Assembly (NCBI RefSeq): GCF_023921805.1
Contig: NZ_CP074197.1
Coordinates: 1,922,001-1,986,000 of the forward strand
DNA: 64,000 nucleotides
Source of the DNA: Ruminococcus sp. FMBCY1
GTDB taxonomy: Bacteria > Bacillota > Clostridia > Oscillospirales > Acutalibacteraceae
Reading direction: 5' to 3'
The translations under genes were made by a program, and so were the position numbers. Shown one piece after another: positions 1-7,851 of the stretch; the first letter of the stretch is position 1; each line of letters begins with the position of its first letter. The notes under the pieces were generated by a model. It worked only from the letters and a program-made list of their open reading frames with translations, was not told where the DNA came from and did no database searches.

Positions 1-71
1 GATATATTATATCATAGATAATGTTAATTTTAATAATTAATGAGGTATTTAAAGAAAAAGGAGTAAAAACA

Positions 72-620
72 ATGGCTTTTTGTAAAAATTGCGGCAATAA
101 CATTCCGGACGGAGCAACATTCTGCTCACATTGCGGAACACCCGTTTATGACACAACTTCGCAGGCGCAGACTCAACAGCACCAGTACGGCACACAGCAG
201 AACAACTTTTTGAACAGTGATGATGTTACAGCAGAGTTTGATCCTATGGATATCAAAGAAAACAAGGTTATGGCAGTGCTTGCTTATATCGGTTTGCTTG
301 TACTTGTACCTATTTTTGCGGCAAAGGATTCAAAGTACGCAAGATTTCATGCAACACAGGGTTTGAATATTACTGTTTTATCTGTTGCACAGGCTATTAT
401 TTACTATATTTTAGCCACAATTATAAGCATCATATTCCGTGGAAGTATTATTTTTGGAGTAGGCGGAGTTTTGCTTACAATACTCGGTTTTATAAACACA
501 ATTTTGTCAATTGCTTTTATTGTTCTTGCAATTTACGGTATTGTAAACGCAGTACAGGGTAAATGCAAAAAGCTCCCTATTATCGGAAAATTCGATATTC
601 TCGGTAAATTTGTGAAATAA
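72..620 (+). CDS. Zinc-ribbon membrane protein (DUF4870/Tic20-like)
   Basis: A 182-residue protein of unknown role. The N-terminus carries a zinc ribbon with two Cys-X2-Cys knuckles (FCKNCG and FCSHCG) that probably bind one metal ion. A Gln/Thr-rich linker follows, then a C-terminal half with about three hydrophobic segments. The motif KYARFHATQGLN before the second membrane segment is typical of DUF4870/Tic20-like small membrane proteins. The ATG at 72 was chosen because AAAGGAG sits just upstream (about 56-62); an in-frame ATG at 21 has no ribosome binding site and would add a tail without domain character. It is followed by its own terminator, so it looks monocistronic. Fold and location are inferred from sequence; the function is unknown. 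Confidence 0.8.
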   Translation: MAFCKNCGNNIPDGATFCSHCGTPVYDTTSQAQTQQHQYGTQQNNFLNSDDVTAEFDPMDIKENKVMAVLAYIGLLVLVPIFAAKDSKYARFHATQGLNITVLSVAQAIIYYILATIISIIFRGSIIFGVGGVLLTILGFINTILSIAFIVLAIYGIVNAVQGKCKKLPIIGKFDILGKFVK

Positions 621-635
621 TAACAGAATTTATTA

Positions 636-678
636 AATGCCTGACTATGGTTATACGCCATAGTCGGGCATTTTGTTT
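636..678 (+). terminator. Rho-independent terminator after the zinc-ribbon gene
   Basis: A stem of AATGCCTGACTATGG paired with CCATAGTCGGGCATT closes a short loop and is followed by TTTTGTTTTG. Confidence 0.85.
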
Positions 679-1092
679 TGTTATCAAAAATCGGGGTGAA
701 TTATTGTCTACCAAACTTTTGTAATTACCTGACGAAGTATTCCGCTAAACAGTAATGTATTATTGTTGCTCCAATATATTAAAACAGAAGCTTTTTAATT
801 AATTTAACATAGCTTTGTATTATAATTGATATTATAAATTAAATTTTGCTGATATTAAGAACTTGTTTGTGAAAATGAACAAAAAATAACGGTTAAATTT
901 TATTCCTCTTAAGATAAACATTCGTATTTACCATTATATAAGGGAAAAAATAATTATTATAATAAATAGTAAATACTGTTATTATGCCTTGTTTTTGGAG
1001 GTGATTTTTGTTTAGCAGGCAATTATTTAGAAACTTTTTGTAATTTTATGGTTTTTAGGTTTTGAAATTAACATTTTACGGGAGGAAAAAGC
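679..1092. other. Long AT-rich leader upstream of the amylase
   Basis: This 414 bp gap has no ordinary gene. It holds a short dispersed repeat on the minus strand (711-751) related to copies near 30782 and 57850, a weak TATAAT-like box near 958 without a convincing -35, and a possible 11-codon leader ORF with a perfect Shine-Dalgarno (1008-1043). The distance from the TATAAT-like box to the amylase start leaves room for an untranslated leader, but no known riboswitch is recognised. Confidence 0.5.
1008..1043 (+). CDS. Possible 11-residue leader peptide ahead of the amylase
   Basis: A TTG codon at 1008 opens an 11-codon frame (TTG-initiated, then FSRQLFRNFL and TAA). The 9-base sequence GGAGGTGAT at 997-1005 is a perfect complement to the 3' end of the 16S rRNA in this same window. 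Spacing from GGAGG to TTG is six bases. The peptide has no recognisable feature. The alternative is that the strong Shine-Dalgarno is coincidental or acts as a standby site for ribosomes bound for the amylase start 85 bp downstream. Confidence 0.25.
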   Translation: MFSRQLFRNFL

Positions 1093-3729
1093 GTGAAAAA
1101 GAATAAAAGAATAATCAGTGCGGCTCTTGCTGCAAGTATGTTGTTGCCTTGTTTTGCAACAGCTGCGGTGTCGGCAAATGCGGCAGTTGTATCAGATGAA
1201 AATTCGGTTTCTGTCGGCGATTACGATTTAATGGACAACATTCAGGACGGTGTAATTTTGCACTGTTTTAACTGGAAGTACAATGATATTAAGGCAGAAT
1301 TAAATAATATTGCCGAGGCAGGTTTTACAACAATTCAAACTTCACCTGCACAGCCCGGCAGCGGAACCGGTACATGGTGGTGGTTGTATCAGCCGTTGGG
1401 ATTTTATATAGGTACTAGCGAACTCGGTACAAAGGCAGAGTTGGAATCACTATGTAAAGAAGCCGAAAATTATGGTATCAAGGTAATAGTTGATGTTGTA
1501 GCAAATCATCTTGCAGGCGACCATTCAAGAATAGAAGAAGATTTAAAGCCATCAAAGTATTGGCATACTTTTGGAGGCGGTATTGACTGGAAAAACAGAT
1601 GGCAGGTAACACACGGAGAAATCGGTATGCCTGATATCGCAACTGAAAATTCATATGTTCAGCAAAAAGTAGGAAAATATATGCAGGAATTAAAGTCAGT
1701 CGGTGTTGACGGTATTCGCTGGGACGCAGCAAAACATATTGGCGTTCCGAGCGAGGGCGATAATTTCTGGAGTTCGGTAACAAAGTATGGTTTATATAAC
1801 TATGGCGAAATTCTTACCGGTCCTGATGACAGAGAAACCGGAAATGAAGATATAATGAAAGAATATACAGACTATATTACAGTAACCGACAGCAATTACG
1901 GTAAAGCTCTGCGTGATTCATTTAATTCCGGTGATGCACCCGATTCGTCTGGAAACTGGTGCAATCGTGGTATTTCCTGCGATAAACTCATTTATTGGGC
2001 CGAAAGCCATGACACATGGTCAAATAACAAAGATTGGGGCTATTCAAATGATATGAGCCAGAATGTTATTGACCGTGCATATGCTGTTGCGGCAAGCCAA
2101 AATGAAGTAACGGCTCTTTATTTTTCTCGTCCGTCATCAAAAATTAAAGATAATATAAAAATCGGTGAAAAAGGCAGCACTCACTTTACAAGCAGTGAGG
2201 TTGCGGAAGTTAATAAATTCCACAATGCCATGAACGGAAAAGCCGATTGTTATAAAAAATCAAACGACTGCAGCGTAATTACCCGTAAAGACGGCGGTGC
2301 TGTTATTGTAAAAGGCAGCGGCAGCGGTAATGTTTCTGTTGAAAACGGCGGAGGCTATGCAAAACCGGGTACATATGTTGACAAAATTTCGGGCAACACA
2401 TTTACGGTTACTTCATCATCAATCAGCGGTAAGGTCGGCTCAAGCGGTATTGCCGTTATTTATGAAGAAGAAAATCCTAAGCCAAAGGTAAGTGTAACTC
2501 CGGGTTCTTCTACATACGAAACAGAAACTTACACACTTACATTAAATACCAAGAACGCTGAAAACTCGCAGTATTCCGTTGACGGCGGTAAATATCAGTC
2601 ATTCAGTGACGGTACGAAAATTACAATCGGCGCAGGTCTTGCGTACGGTACAAAGACAACAATCAATGTAAAGGCAAGCAACGCCAACGGTTCAGCCGAT
2701 AAAACCTACATTTACACAAAGGTTGACCCGACATTAACGCAAAAAATTTACTTTGACAATTCATCTTATAACTGGTCAAATATATATGCTTATATTTATT
2801 CAGATGCAGTTTCTAATGCAAAATGGCCTGGCGAAAAAATGACTTTGGATTCTTCTACAGGTTATTATGTAATTGAAGTTTCAGATTCACTTGCAAACGG
2901 TGCGGTTATTTTCAGTGACGGCACAAACTCTGCAAGCAAGCGTTATCCTGCAGATGCAAAGCCGGGATTAAATCTCAACGGCGCTACAAAGATATTCAAA
3001 GCAAATCACACTTTTGAAGATTATAATACGCCTGTACCAACCCAGAGTACAACAGCACAACCTACTACGGCAAAGCCTACAACAGTACAACCTACTACGG
3101 CACAACCTACTACATCTCCTGCTGAAAGCGTACTTATCGGTGATACAAATCAGGACGGTAAAATTACAATCAGCGATGTAACTGAAATTCAGTTTTGCAT
3201 CAATGAAATGATTACATTTAATCAAAAACAAAAGATTGCTGCCGATGTTGACGAAGACGGTTCTGTTGATATCAGAGATGCTACATACATTATGCTGTAC
3301 ATTGCAAATCAGCCAAGCAGTGAGGCCAAGGTAGGTCAATACAAAGGCGGAATCGCTCCGACACAGCCGACAACGGTTAAACCTACAACACAGCCTACTA
3401 CAGCGCCGACACCGACAACCCAACCTACAACTTCATCTGTATCTGACAAATATACTATGACATTTACAGATAACTACAACTGGGGTAATGTGAATTGCTA
3501 CTATTGGTCTGACAGCAATACAAAAATGACATCATGGCCGGGAAAATCAATGACTAAGTCAACAACAAATGAATTAGGTCAGAGTGTTTATACCATTGAT
3601 ATTCCAAGCGATGCTACATATGTAATATTCAACAATGGCAGCAGTCAGACTGTTGATATTCCTGTTACAGGCAGTGCCAAGTTTTATATTTCGGGCAGTT
3701 CAAACGGAAAATATACCGTTAATAACTGA
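1093..3729 (+). CDS. Secreted GH13 alpha-amylase with two CBM26 modules and a dockerin
   Basis: An extracellular starch endo-hydrolase of 878 residues. Residues 1-30 form a signal peptide. The GH13 catalytic domain (about 45-450) shows region I DVVANH (134-139), the nucleophile Asp211 in GIRWDAAKH, the acid/base Glu239 in YGEIL and the transition-state Asp307 in ESHDTW. A beta-sandwich-like module (about 463-547) follows. A first CBM26-type starch-binding module starts near 551 (KIYFDNSSYNW). A Thr/Pro/Gln linker leads to a type I dockerin (about 680-740) with two calcium loops (GDTNQDGKITISD and ADVDEDGSVDIRD), a second linker, and a C-terminal CBM26 (about 787-878). The dockerin implies anchoring to a cohesin scaffold, as in the R. 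bromii amylosome (family knowledge; no cohesin gene is in this window). The GTG start at 1093 follows GGGAGG at 1080-1085. Confidence 0.95.
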   Translation: MKKNKRIISAALAASMLLPCFATAAVSANAAVVSDENSVSVGDYDLMDNIQDGVILHCFNWKYNDIKAELNNIAEAGFTTIQTSPAQPGSGTGTWWWLYQPLGFYIGTSELGTKAELESLCKEAENYGIKVIVDVVANHLAGDHSRIEEDLKPSKYWHTFGGGIDWKNRWQVTHGEIGMPDIATENSYVQQKVGKYMQELKSVGVDGIRWDAAKHIGVPSEGDNFWSSVTKYGLYNYGEILTGPDDRETGNEDIMKEYTDYITVTDSNYGKALRDSFNSGDAPDSSGNWCNRGISCDKLIYWAESHDTWSNNKDWGYSNDMSQNVIDRAYAVAASQNEVTALYFSRPSSKIKDNIKIGEKGSTHFTSSEVAEVNKFHNAMNGKADCYKKSNDCSVITRKDGGAVIVKGSGSGNVSVENGGGYAKPGTYVDKISGNTFTVTSSSISGKVGSSGIAVIYEEENPKPKVSVTPGSSTYETETYTLTLNTKNAENSQYSVDGGKYQSFSDGTKITIGAGLAYGTKTTINVKASNANGSADKTYIYTKVDPTLTQKIYFDNSSYNWSNIYAYIYSDAVSNAKWPGEKMTLDSSTGYYVIEVSDSLANGAVIFSDGTNSASKRYPADAKPGLNLNGATKIFKANHTFEDYNTPVPTQSTTAQPTTAKPTTVQPTTAQPTTSPAESVLIGDTNQDGKITISDVTEIQFCINEMITFNQKQKIAADVDEDGSVDIRDATYIMLYIANQPSSEAKVGQYKGGIAPTQPTTVKPTTQPTTAPTPTTQPTTSSVSDKYTMTFTDNYNWGNVNCYYWSDSNTKMTSWPGKSMTKSTTNELGQSVYTIDIPSDATYVIFNNGSSQTVDIPVTGSAKFYISGSSNGKYTVNN

Positions 3730-3776
3730 TGATTTTAAAAATTGCGTTGAAATAAAAAATAATAGTGATATAATAA

Positions 3777-3807
3777 AGCTGTCAGGTTTTATCAATCTGA
3801 CAGCTTA
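3777..3807 (+). terminator. Hairpin after the amylase
   Basis: A perfect 10 bp stem (AAGCTGTCAG with CTGACAGCTT) lies 48 bp past the amylase stop. The T-tract is poor, so termination may be incomplete and could let some transcript reach the Crp/Fnr gene. Confidence 0.6.
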
Positions 3808-3844
3808 AGTATATATTTTGTAATCAGGAGTATTGTTTATATTT

Positions 3845-4510
3845 ATGGAGAATCAAATCGAAAAAAATATCGAGCATTTAAGAAATTCTCAACTTTTTCG
3901 TGGATTTACCGATGATGAAATTGAGAAATTTCTATATAATACTAAATTTAAGATTTTTGAACTTAATCGTGGCGCAATACTTAATGTTGAACTTGATAAA
4001 TCGATTTTTGTTTTATACGGTTCAATAGCTTCTTATGAAACAAATATAGACGGTGTGAAAACATTTATAAATCATTTTGAACCCGACGGAAACGAATTGA
4101 TAGCTATAAGCCTGGATACTCCGTATCCGACGGTATCGGTAGAGGCAAGGAAAAAATCGGTTGTTTTGTCACTTGAAACAAATTCGTTTTTAATAACCGA
4201 TCCGTCAATTATTTTTTTACAAAACAGAGTTCAGCAAAACATTATCAGTATTTTTTACAGAATGACAGAAAATGTTATGCAGCGCATAATTGCTAATGCG
4301 GAATCTCTTTCGAAAAATAAAATTATTAAGTATTTGCGACAATTAAAAAGCGAGCAAAAAAGTGACAAATTACAAATTCCTTTTACAAGACAGGAGCTCG
4401 CAGACCATTTACAAATGGATATAAGCACATTGATGAGAGAATTAAAGAGTTTGCAAGAAAGCAATGTGCTTACATATGAAGGAAAAATAATTACGATTTT
4501 GAATATCTGA
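3845..4510 (+). CDS. Crp/Fnr-family transcription regulator
   Basis: A 221-residue regulator. The N-terminal ~145 residues fit a cyclic-nucleotide-binding-type beta barrel, which in this family often senses ligands or redox state. The C-terminus has the Crp winged helix-turn-helix, including TRQELADHLQMDISTLMREL as the recognition region. No Fnr-type Cys cluster is visible at the N-terminus, so oxygen sensing through an Fe-S cluster is unlikely. The start is uncertain: AGGAG at 3826-3830 is 14 bases from ATG 3845 and only two bases from a TTG at 3833. It lies between the amylase and a convergent gene, so control of the amylase is possible, but no binding site was identified. Confidence 0.85.
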   Translation: MENQIEKNIEHLRNSQLFRGFTDDEIEKFLYNTKFKIFELNRGAILNVELDKSIFVLYGSIASYETNIDGVKTFINHFEPDGNELIAISLDTPYPTVSVEARKKSVVLSLETNSFLITDPSIIFLQNRVQQNIISIFYRMTENVMQRIIANAESLSKNKIIKYLRQLKSEQKSDKLQIPFTRQELADHLQMDISTLMRELKSLQESNVLTYEGKIITILNI

Positions 4511-4527
4511 CACTACTATACTTCTCA

Positions 4528-4558
4528 AAAGGGCAGTCCAAATAATGGACTGCCCTTT
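4528..4558. terminator. Bidirectional terminator between convergent genes
   Basis: AAAGGGCAGTCCA pairs with TGGACTGCCCTTT around a five-base loop, between the Crp/Fnr gene on the plus strand and the metallo-beta-lactamase-fold gene on the minus strand. Confidence 0.8.
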
Positions 4559-4597
4559 AAATATGGATTATAATTTATTTTATTGCAGAAAATTTAA

Positions 4598-5398
4598 TTA
4601 AGCAGGGAAAAATGCACCGGCTGTAATGTCAAGGTAGTTAAGTCCGGAGTAATTCGGATATTCTGACTTTACTTTTTCCTTAAATTCTTCGGCATTGGCT
4701 GACTTGTTTGCAATAGACTTAATATTCTTTACATAGTCAATCTTAGTCTTTACATCGTTTGTATCTTCCGGGTCATAGTGCGATGTGAGGATAAGGTCAT
4801 AATTTTTGTTAATATAGCCCTCAAGTTCGGCAATCATTGCGTCGGCATGTGCTGCACCGCCGATAATGGAGTGACAATCGTGACCGAGCATATGAGTGTA
4901 AATAACATTGATTTCAGGGAAAACAATATCAAAAGCATCAGCAGTTTCTACAATGCTAAGTTTTGTATCTGCGATTTTTAATGTTTCGCCTGCAATAATA
5001 TTTGTAACCGAGTGAATTGATGAATCGAAGATATTGCCGAAAGCCTTTGTGAAATTTTCTACTAAAGCTTTACCGCCACCGACAGTGCCGTAAGTATTTG
5101 CCTTTTTAGTAGCATATTTCTTTACATTCGGCAAGAATGTGCCGCCGCCCATATGATAAGCGAGTACAACACCCTCAACTTGAGTACCTGTATCTTTAAT
5201 AAACTGCTCAAGCTCTGCAATGTTGTCATTAAAGCAAGGCGATTCGATAACAACTGTTTTGTTGTTTTTTACAAGCAAAATTGCTTCATCGTCAATAAAG
5301 TCATTTGTACGGTAAACCAATAACTTTACTTCACCGAATGAATATTCAAAGATAGTGCCTTTTTCTAATTTGATTTCTTTGTAATCTGTCTTTTTCAT
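4598..5398 (-). CDS. Degenerate metallo-beta-lactamase-fold protein
   Basis: A 266-residue protein with the strand pattern of MBL-fold hydrolases. The segment LLVKNNKTVVIESPCFNDN resembles the strand that normally ends in Asp, and AYHMGGGTFLP occupies the place where active family members carry HxHxDH. The metal-binding motif is therefore mostly lost, though YTHMLGHDCHS and LTSHYDPED further on keep some His residues. It may be a binding protein or an unusual hydrolase; the substrate is unknown. It lies downstream of an Rrf2 regulator on the same strand, and two identical-geometry palindromes sit in its promoter region, so its transcription is very likely under that regulator. A ribosome binding site (GGAGG) precedes ATG 5398. 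Confidence 0.6.
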   Translation of the reverse strand: MKKTDYKEIKLEKGTIFEYSFGEVKLLVYRTNDFIDDEAILLVKNNKTVVIESPCFNDNIAELEQFIKDTGTQVEGVVLAYHMGGGTFLPNVKKYATKKANTYGTVGGGKALVENFTKAFGNIFDSSIHSVTNIIAGETLKIADTKLSIVETADAFDIVFPEINVIYTHMLGHDCHSIIGGAAHADAMIAELEGYINKNYDLILTSHYDPEDTNDVKTKIDYVKNIKSIANKSANAEEFKEKVKSEYPNYSGLNYLDITAGAFFPA

Positions 5399-5433
5399 AA
5401 TAAAACCTCCGTAAAAATATTTATGTGTTGAAT

Positions 5434-5460
5434 TTGTTGTAACATTAATAATTACAACGA
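5434..5460. promoter_or_regulatory. Operator 1: GTTGTAAC palindrome
   Basis: Left arm TTGTTGTAAC, 7-base spacer, right arm ATTACAACGA. It has the same 10-7-10 geometry as the second site, whose start lies exactly 42 bp away. It is placed just downstream of a likely extended -10 (TGTGATAAT on the minus strand) for the MBL-fold gene, so a bound repressor would block the promoter. Confidence 0.75.
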
Positions 5461-5475
5461 TATATTATCACAAAC

Positions 5476-5502
5476 TTGTTGTAACGCAAACGGTTACAAC
5501 GA
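5476..5502. promoter_or_regulatory. Operator 2: GTTGTAAC palindrome
   Basis: Left arm TTGTTGTAAC, spacer GCAAACG, right arm GTTACAACGA. The arms match at nine of ten positions. Dyad symmetry of this length is the usual form of an Rrf2-family operator. Together with operator 1 it flanks the likely -10 of the downstream gene. Confidence 0.78.
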
Positions 5503-5577
5503 TAAAAATAAAAAAAGATTTTAAGAATTTTCAAAAAGGAGAAAAATACTTAAAATCTTATTATTAATCAAATTATT

Positions 5578-6018
5578 TTATTGTTGTGATTTTATTATAT
5601 TTTGTGTATCGTCCAAAACATCTTTTAATGTAACAGATGCAAGCTCTTTTTCCATTGCCTGCTGGACTTTTATGAGCCTGTCGTCAAGAACGGCGTGAAT
5701 GTTTCGTCCAACGGGGCATAGCGGGTTAGGATTTTCGTGAAAATGGAAAAGCTCGCCGTCACCAACGCAATCTACCGCTTTATAAATATCAAGAAATGTT
5801 ATGTCATTTTCAGGCTTTGCCAGAACAGCACCGCCCGAACCCCGTGCTACTTCCACTATACCCGCTTTTTTTAACTGCCCGAGAATTTTACGGACAATTA
5901 CAGGATTAACATTGGTGCTTGCAGCCAAAAACTCGCTCGTAATCTTGTTACTGTCACCGAAAGTTTTTATGCAGGTAAGAATATGAACGGCAAGAGTAAA
6001 TCTGCTTGAAATCTGCAT
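5578..6018 (-). CDS. Rrf2-family transcription regulator
   Basis: A 146-residue regulator. It begins MQISSRFTLAVHILTC, the typical Rrf2 opening, and has a winged helix with VNPVIVRKILGQLKKAGIV as recognition region followed by ARGSGGAVLAKP, the family wing. Only two Cys residues lie in the C-terminal half (DCVG and PLCPVG), not the three-Cys Fe-S ligand set of IscR or NsrR, so Fe-S sensing is doubtful; thiol sensing is possible. ATG 6018 is preceded by GAGGTGA. The gene immediately downstream has two matching palindromes in its promoter, its likely target sites. Confidence 0.9.
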   Translation of the reverse strand: MQISSRFTLAVHILTCIKTFGDSNKITSEFLAASTNVNPVIVRKILGQLKKAGIVEVARGSGGAVLAKPENDITFLDIYKAVDCVGDGELFHFHENPNPLCPVGRNIHAVLDDRLIKVQQAMEKELASVTLKDVLDDTQNIIKSQQ

Positions 6019-6053
6019 ATATGTTCACCTCATTATAAAAAGGATTACAGTAA

Positions 6054-6084
6054 GAAAAAACACGCTGACCGAGCGGTTAGCGTG
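6054..6084 (-). terminator. Terminator after tRNA-Pro
   Basis: Read on the minus strand, CACGCTAACC pairs with GGTCAGCGTG and is followed by six T. It lies directly past the tRNA 3' end and just before the Rrf2 promoter region. Confidence 0.8.
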
Positions 6085-6087
6085 TAA

Positions 6088-6164
6088 TGGTCGGGATGAC
6101 AAGATTTGAACTTGCGACACCACGCCCCCCAGACGTGTGCGCTACCAAGCTGCGCTACATCCCG
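6088..6164 (-). tRNA. tRNA-Pro (anticodon GGG)
   Basis: A 77-base cloverleaf with CCA encoded. Acceptor CGGGATG pairs with CATCCCG, the anticodon stem CACGT/GCGTG closes loop CTGGGGG, and the T-loop reads GTTCAAATC. Confidence 0.93.
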
Positions 6165-6217
6165 TTGCAACATAATCTATTGTACCAAATGAATGTAAAA
6201 AAGTCAAGAGATAAGAG

Positions 6218-6427
6218 TTAATCTTCTAAGTATTCGTGCAAAACAGGCTTATAATTTTTAAATTTGTATTTATCGGCTAAGTTTAAATCAGCTTCATTTT
6301 GTATGTTAAGCAAATTTTTCAAAACTTTGCAATCGTCATATAAATAGGTATCATATTTGCTCCATACTAATTCTTCCGTTTGCCCATTCTTCTGACAATT
6401 GTTTTGCAATTTCAGATAAATGGACAC
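6218..6427 (-). pseudogene. Possible Fic-protein N-terminal remnant
   Basis: A 69-codon frame immediately after the patatin-like gene. Its middle and end (YLYDDCKVLKNLLNIQNEAD, then LADKYKF) resemble the N-terminus of bacterial Fic/DOC-type AMP-transferases, where a VLKNKLGI-like stretch is typical. No HPFxxGNGR catalytic motif follows; the reading frame stops before that domain would begin. In another frame the 5' portion reads IAKQLSEEWANGRISMEQI and stop, which could be the end of a small upstream partner such as an antitoxin. The locus is best read as decayed. It could also be a genuine short gene; similarity here is judged by eye only. Confidence 0.35.
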
Positions 6428-6429
6428 CT

Positions 6430-7281
6430 TTAATTTTCAATAAACTTTCTAAGTTTATCAAGGTGTTTTCTTAAATCTGACTCACCTTGTTTGTATATTT
6501 TTTCTATTATTTCGGGGTCGCTTTCAGTTCTGCCTATGCCAAGACTTTGATTTGGCGCAATTACATAAACAAGTCCCTGTTCTTCAAGCATTTTTATATC
6601 TTCAAGCTGTTTGTTATACATTTGCGGTCTGTTTAAAAGCGCCTTTGCAAATTCAGGTTTCTTTCTGTAGCGCTTTGCGGAAAATTCGAGCGTTTTGTCG
6701 GCTTTTTTGCGGTAATCCCTTGCCTGCGTAAGTATAACTATGCATTTGTCACAGCCGTCATCAAAAGCGTGTTTAAACGGAATGCTGTCGGTAATTCCGC
6801 CGTCAAGATATTCGTTTCCGTTTATTATAATCGGCTGAAAAAGCAACGGTAATGCGCAGGTCGCTCTTAGTATTTCAAATTTTCTGTCATAGCGTGAAAC
6901 AGGCATATACTCGGTTTTGCCTGTGTTTATATTTGTAAGAGTTGCGATTACATCACCTTTAAATTTTGCAAAAGTATCGTAGTCAAAGGGAACAAGTTTA
7001 TTTGGAATTTCGTCCATAATAAAATCAAGGTTAAAGTAGCAGCGCTTTTTGGGATTGAGCAAATACTTTGTTCCCATATATCTTTTATCGTTTAAATATT
7101 TTGTTCCTATTATATAGTTTCTGCCGATCTGCTTTGAAACATAAGATACGGCATTTGAAATGCCTGCCGAAGTTCCGATTACATAGTCGGCATATATGTT
7201 TTCTCTCAGCATTTCGTCCATTACGCCGCAGGAGTAAAATGTGCGTGACGCACCACCCTCAACTACAAGGCCGATTTTCAT
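6430..7281 (-). CDS. Patatin-like phospholipase
   Basis: A 283-residue cytosolic patatin-family acyl hydrolase, probably acting on phospholipids or other lipid esters. The oxyanion-hole region is EGGASR (8-13), the nucleophile elbow is GTSAG with Ser38, and the catalytic Asp160 lies in DGG; these form the Ser-Asp dyad of the family. There is no signal peptide. The sequence resembles the YjjU/RssA-like bacterial group (DUF6363-type C-terminus is possible). The start ATG at 7281 is the only sensible one, and the gene appears monocistronic, with a degenerate frame just three bases downstream. Confidence 0.92.
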   Translation of the reverse strand: MKIGLVVEGGASRTFYSCGVMDEMLRENIYADYVIGTSAGISNAVSYVSKQIGRNYIIGTKYLNDKRYMGTKYLLNPKKRCYFNLDFIMDEIPNKLVPFDYDTFAKFKGDVIATLTNINTGKTEYMPVSRYDRKFEILRATCALPLLFQPIIINGNEYLDGGITDSIPFKHAFDDGCDKCIVILTQARDYRKKADKTLEFSAKRYRKKPEFAKALLNRPQMYNKQLEDIKMLEEQGLVYVIAPNQSLGIGRTESDPEIIEKIYKQGESDLRKHLDKLRKFIEN

Positions 7282-7622
7282 ATTATCACATCCTATAAAG
7301 ATATTTTACTACAAAATCGGTAAATTTCAATACACATATATTGACAAAATAAAATTAATGTTTTTATAAATCTGTAAATACTTGCTCAACAAAACAAACA
7401 AATAATTTGCGTAAATATTTGCTTATTTTAAGATTAAATATATAAAATTTTAGCAAAAGCAAAGTGCAAGCAGCTTTAATTTAGCAAAATAATCAAAAAA
7501 CATTTTGCACTTATTGTGCAATAATCAGGTTGCCAATTTAATACATTTTTGTTATGATAAAAGCGTTAAAATGTATTTTATACGAAAATAAGAGGTTTTT
7601 ACTTATTTTGTCGTATGTGTAA
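7282..7622. other. AT-rich gap with one promoter-like element
   Basis: No gene is seen. A plus-strand TTGACA at 7341 and TATAAA at 7365 (18 bp apart) could be a promoter, perhaps once serving the amylase relic that follows. The rest is low-complexity AT-rich sequence. Confidence 0.4.
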
Positions 7623-7778
7623 TTTTATTACGGTGTTATTCTCCATTGCTTTGACTGGAAATACACCGACATTAAAGCAGAACTTAAGAACATTGCGGAG
7701 GCAGGATGTACTTCAATCCAGACTTCTCCTGTTCGGGGAAACAATAACCACGGTTCATGGTCTGCATACAGTGCATAA
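7623..7778 (+). pseudogene. Relic of a GH13 alpha-amylase N-terminus
   Basis: A 51-codon open stretch reads FYYGVILHCFDWKYTDIKAE, continuing LKNIAEAGCTSIQTSP, and then stops. It matches residues about 54-95 of the amylase at 1093 (GVILHCFNWKYNDIKAELNN, IAEAGFTTIQTSP). It has no start codon: the codon before it is TAA, and it ends at TAA 7776. It is a fragment of a second amylase gene, left after deletion of both sides. A different frame across the same bases gives a longer but meaningless ORF. Confidence 0.9.
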
Positions 7779-7810
7779 TCGCATTATAGTTTTATAGACA
7801 AACAGAATTT

Positions 7811-7840
7811 AACCCCCTCGCAATTGAGGGGGTTATTTTT
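7811..7840 (+). terminator. Strong terminator after the amylase relic
   Basis: AACCCCCTC pairs with GAGGGGGTT around a small loop and is followed by ATTTTT. It probably survives from a lost gene, or serves the convergent small gene in the other direction. Confidence 0.8.
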
Positions 7841-7851
7841 ATACTTAATTT

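Noticed and set aside
2968-3423. 151-codon minus-strand frame within the amylase gene
   Set aside because: Arises from the Thr-rich linker repeats of the amylase read backwards; Arg/Cys-rich and without a start signal.
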